Source: Glycine soja
Taxonomy: Eukaryota > Streptophyta > Magnoliopsida > Fabales > Fabaceae
Reading direction: 5' to 3'
Assembly: GCF_004193775.1 (NCBI RefSeq)
Contig: NC_041011.1
Span: 40,617,167-40,681,166 of the forward strand
DNA: 64,000 nucleotides
The position numbers were made by a program, and so were the translations under genes. The notes below the pieces were generated by a model that was given only the letters and a program-made list of their open reading frames with translations, did not search any database and was not told the DNA's origin. Positions 62,701 through 64,000 of the stretch are shown piece by piece. Every line of letters starts with the position of its first letter. Position 1 is the stretch's first letter.

Positions 62701-63524
62701 GCCCAAATATAGGTTTTCCTTTCCCCATTTGAGTATTTTTGGAAGCTTTGTGGTTGCTTAATTTGAAGCACATGATCTCTCTGCAAAATTCTGACGATGG
62801 CACTGGGAAGTGTACTGGGAAGTGAACAAATCAACCGGTAAAATGTTTCATCCTTCTTTCCTTTAAAGTTTAAATATTTTATTTCAATTCTTTTCCATCA
62901 TCTACGTTGATATTTTGACCGGATTATTCCCAAATTAATGAGAAAGCCATTTCTCTTTTTTGTATTGAAAATTGAAGTTCCCTCACAAATCAAAAAGTGT
63001 TGGACGATAGCCCATGCGCTCCATGAAACTAGTGGTTCATACTTCACACTGTGCACGTACGGTCGCATGAAACCAAGAATATTGGAAGCTCAACATTTTT
63101 ATATCTCTTAATTAATTTTCATGGTTTCTGGTGGGAGAGTATAAAATTTTCTTATGATCGATTTATATTCAATAAGGTGTTGCAGCTAACATTTATATTA
63201 GCTAGGCATCTTTTTTCATGTCAACATAAGGAGAGAGATAGCTGGGTCTAGTTGCCCAATGCTCATTCACATGCTACAGCACTTTTTATTTCAGTCTCAC
63301 ATTTAAAATTAAAAATAAATAAAAGAGTAAACAATTCCACTTGTTCCCGAAGTTAATGGACGTTTTTTTTTAACCGCGAACAAACATATTTTTATTAGTA
63401 TAGTAAAAGGTACGTACGTACCAGTGGTACCACAAATCATACATATTAACATGGGAGTATAGTTGTTTCTTATCCCCCTTAGACCACAGCACAAATACAC
63501 AAATCTGTAATTTTATACTCTCAT
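59032..63524. other. Intergenic, no gene seen
   Basis: The first ~300 bp (59032-59300) have higher complexity and may belong to an unidentified repeat with the array. An AT run is listed separately. Short frames at 60147-63500 have no domain. Confidence 0.5.
59709..59759. repeat. (AT)n microsatellite
   Basis: About 50 bp of uninterrupted AT dinucleotides. Confidence 0.95.
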
Positions 63525-63725
63525 TGTTAACAGTATAACAACAGCTATAACAACTTTTCAGTTAGTGATAAAAGAGTTGGTTAGATTAGTTAGTCGGTTA
63601 TAACAGATTCATGCTGCAGATGTATATAAATTCCCACCATTAATGAATAAAGCCAAGAGCTGAAGCTGATCATTTACGTTCACTGATTGCATATCCTTTC
63701 TCCATGCTGTTTTGCTTCATTAATA

Positions 63726-63737
63726 TGGTATTAGAGC
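63726..63737 (+). other. Primer-binding site (tRNA-Met type)
   Basis: TGGTATTAGAGC, one mismatch from TGGTATCAGAGC, a few bases after the LTR. Confidence 0.8.
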
Positions 63738-63796
63738 TCTTCTGATGAAGAGTTCTGTTGCGCATACAATTCATCTTCTATCCTCGAATATCCACC

Positions 63797-64000
63797 ATGA
63801 ATGAAGCTTCAATCAATAACGCAGAAAGCTACTTATATCTCCACCCAAGTGAGAACCCCGCCATAGCTCTTGTCTCTCCAGTCTTAGACTCAACCAATTA
63901 CCATTCATGGAGTAGATCCATGGTCACTGCGCTAAGTGCCAAGAACAAGGTGGAATTCATAGATGGAAGTGCGCCTGAACCACTGAAGACGGACAGAACC
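63797..64000 (+). CDS. Copia gag polyprotein, N-terminal 68 codons
   Basis: Open from ATG at 63797 to the window edge without a stop. The N-terminus contains YLHPSENPAIALVSPVL and NYHSWSRSMVTALSAKNKVE, the hallmark of the Copia gag N-terminal domain (LHPSENP...YHSWSR.M..AL..KNK). It would package the element RNA. Whether the whole polyprotein is intact cannot be judged here. The start lies about 60 nt after the primer-binding site, as is usual. Confidence 0.85.
   Translation, partial: MNEASINNAESYLYLHPSENPAIALVSPVLDSTNYHSWSRSMVTALSAKNKVEFIDGSAPEPLKTDRT

Larger units (their letters stand above)
63525..64000 (+). mobile_element. Ty1/Copia retrotransposon, 5' end, runs off the window
   Basis: LTR about 63525-63719 (starts TGTTAACAG, ends TTGCTTCA) with TATATAAA near 63622 and AATAAA near 63646. 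A primer-binding site and gag frame follow. The small LTR of about 195 bp and open gag suggest it is younger than the other Copia copies here. The rest lies beyond the right edge. Confidence 0.85.

Overview
The window looks like plant nuclear DNA, most likely from a legume and plausibly Glycine. It is AT-rich, its genes carry GT-AG introns, AT microsatellites are frequent, and it holds decayed Ty1/Copia retrotransposons with tRNA-Met primer sites, foldback MITE-like elements and LINE-type retroposition scars. The species call is an inference from gene similarity and repeat style; no search was run.

Genes lie in the first 38 kb. (1) A heavy-metal-associated isoprenylated plant protein (HIPP), minus strand, 3 exons, 554-2733. 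(2) A single-pass receptor-like / PBL-type Ser/Thr kinase, plus strand, 6 exons, 17187-20077. (3) ERCC1, the XPF partner in nucleotide excision repair, minus strand, 9 exons, 21811-24567. (4) A 3'-terminal exon of SRP14, plus strand, 26406-26561, whose upstream coding exons I cannot find. (5) A single-exon RING-H2 E3 ligase of the ATL6/ATL31 type, minus strand, 36941-38020. From memory, ATL6, ERCC1 and a HIPP are consecutive genes in Arabidopsis (At3g05200, At3g05210, At3g05220). This window therefore looks like a conserved microsyntenic block, expanded by repeats and with the kinase and SRP14 interspersed.

Mobile DNA: a probable solo LTR (5356-5784); a truncated Copia element without most of its reverse transcriptase (31770-35213); a larger decayed Copia element on the minus strand (42959-48917), flanked by an unusual 89-bp direct duplication and with one truncated LTR end; and the 5' end of a third Copia element with an open gag frame running off the right edge (63525-64000). 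Two short poly-A insertions with 13-15 bp target duplications (11.4 and 51.4 kb) are retroposition scars. A roughly 0.9-kb imperfect palindrome (27158-28054) and several smaller foldback elements were found by eye.

From 38 kb to the right edge I see no host protein-coding gene. That stretch holds repeats, microsatellites, a degenerate tRNA-Ile-like sequence, a possible SINE head, and an unexplained 7-copy, 38-bp tandem array (58779-59031) downstream of a TATA-like sequence. No wholly new system is evident. The best candidates for a second look are the large palindrome, a miRNA-sized hairpin at 25216-25305, the 89-bp duplication around the Copia element, and the 38-bp array.
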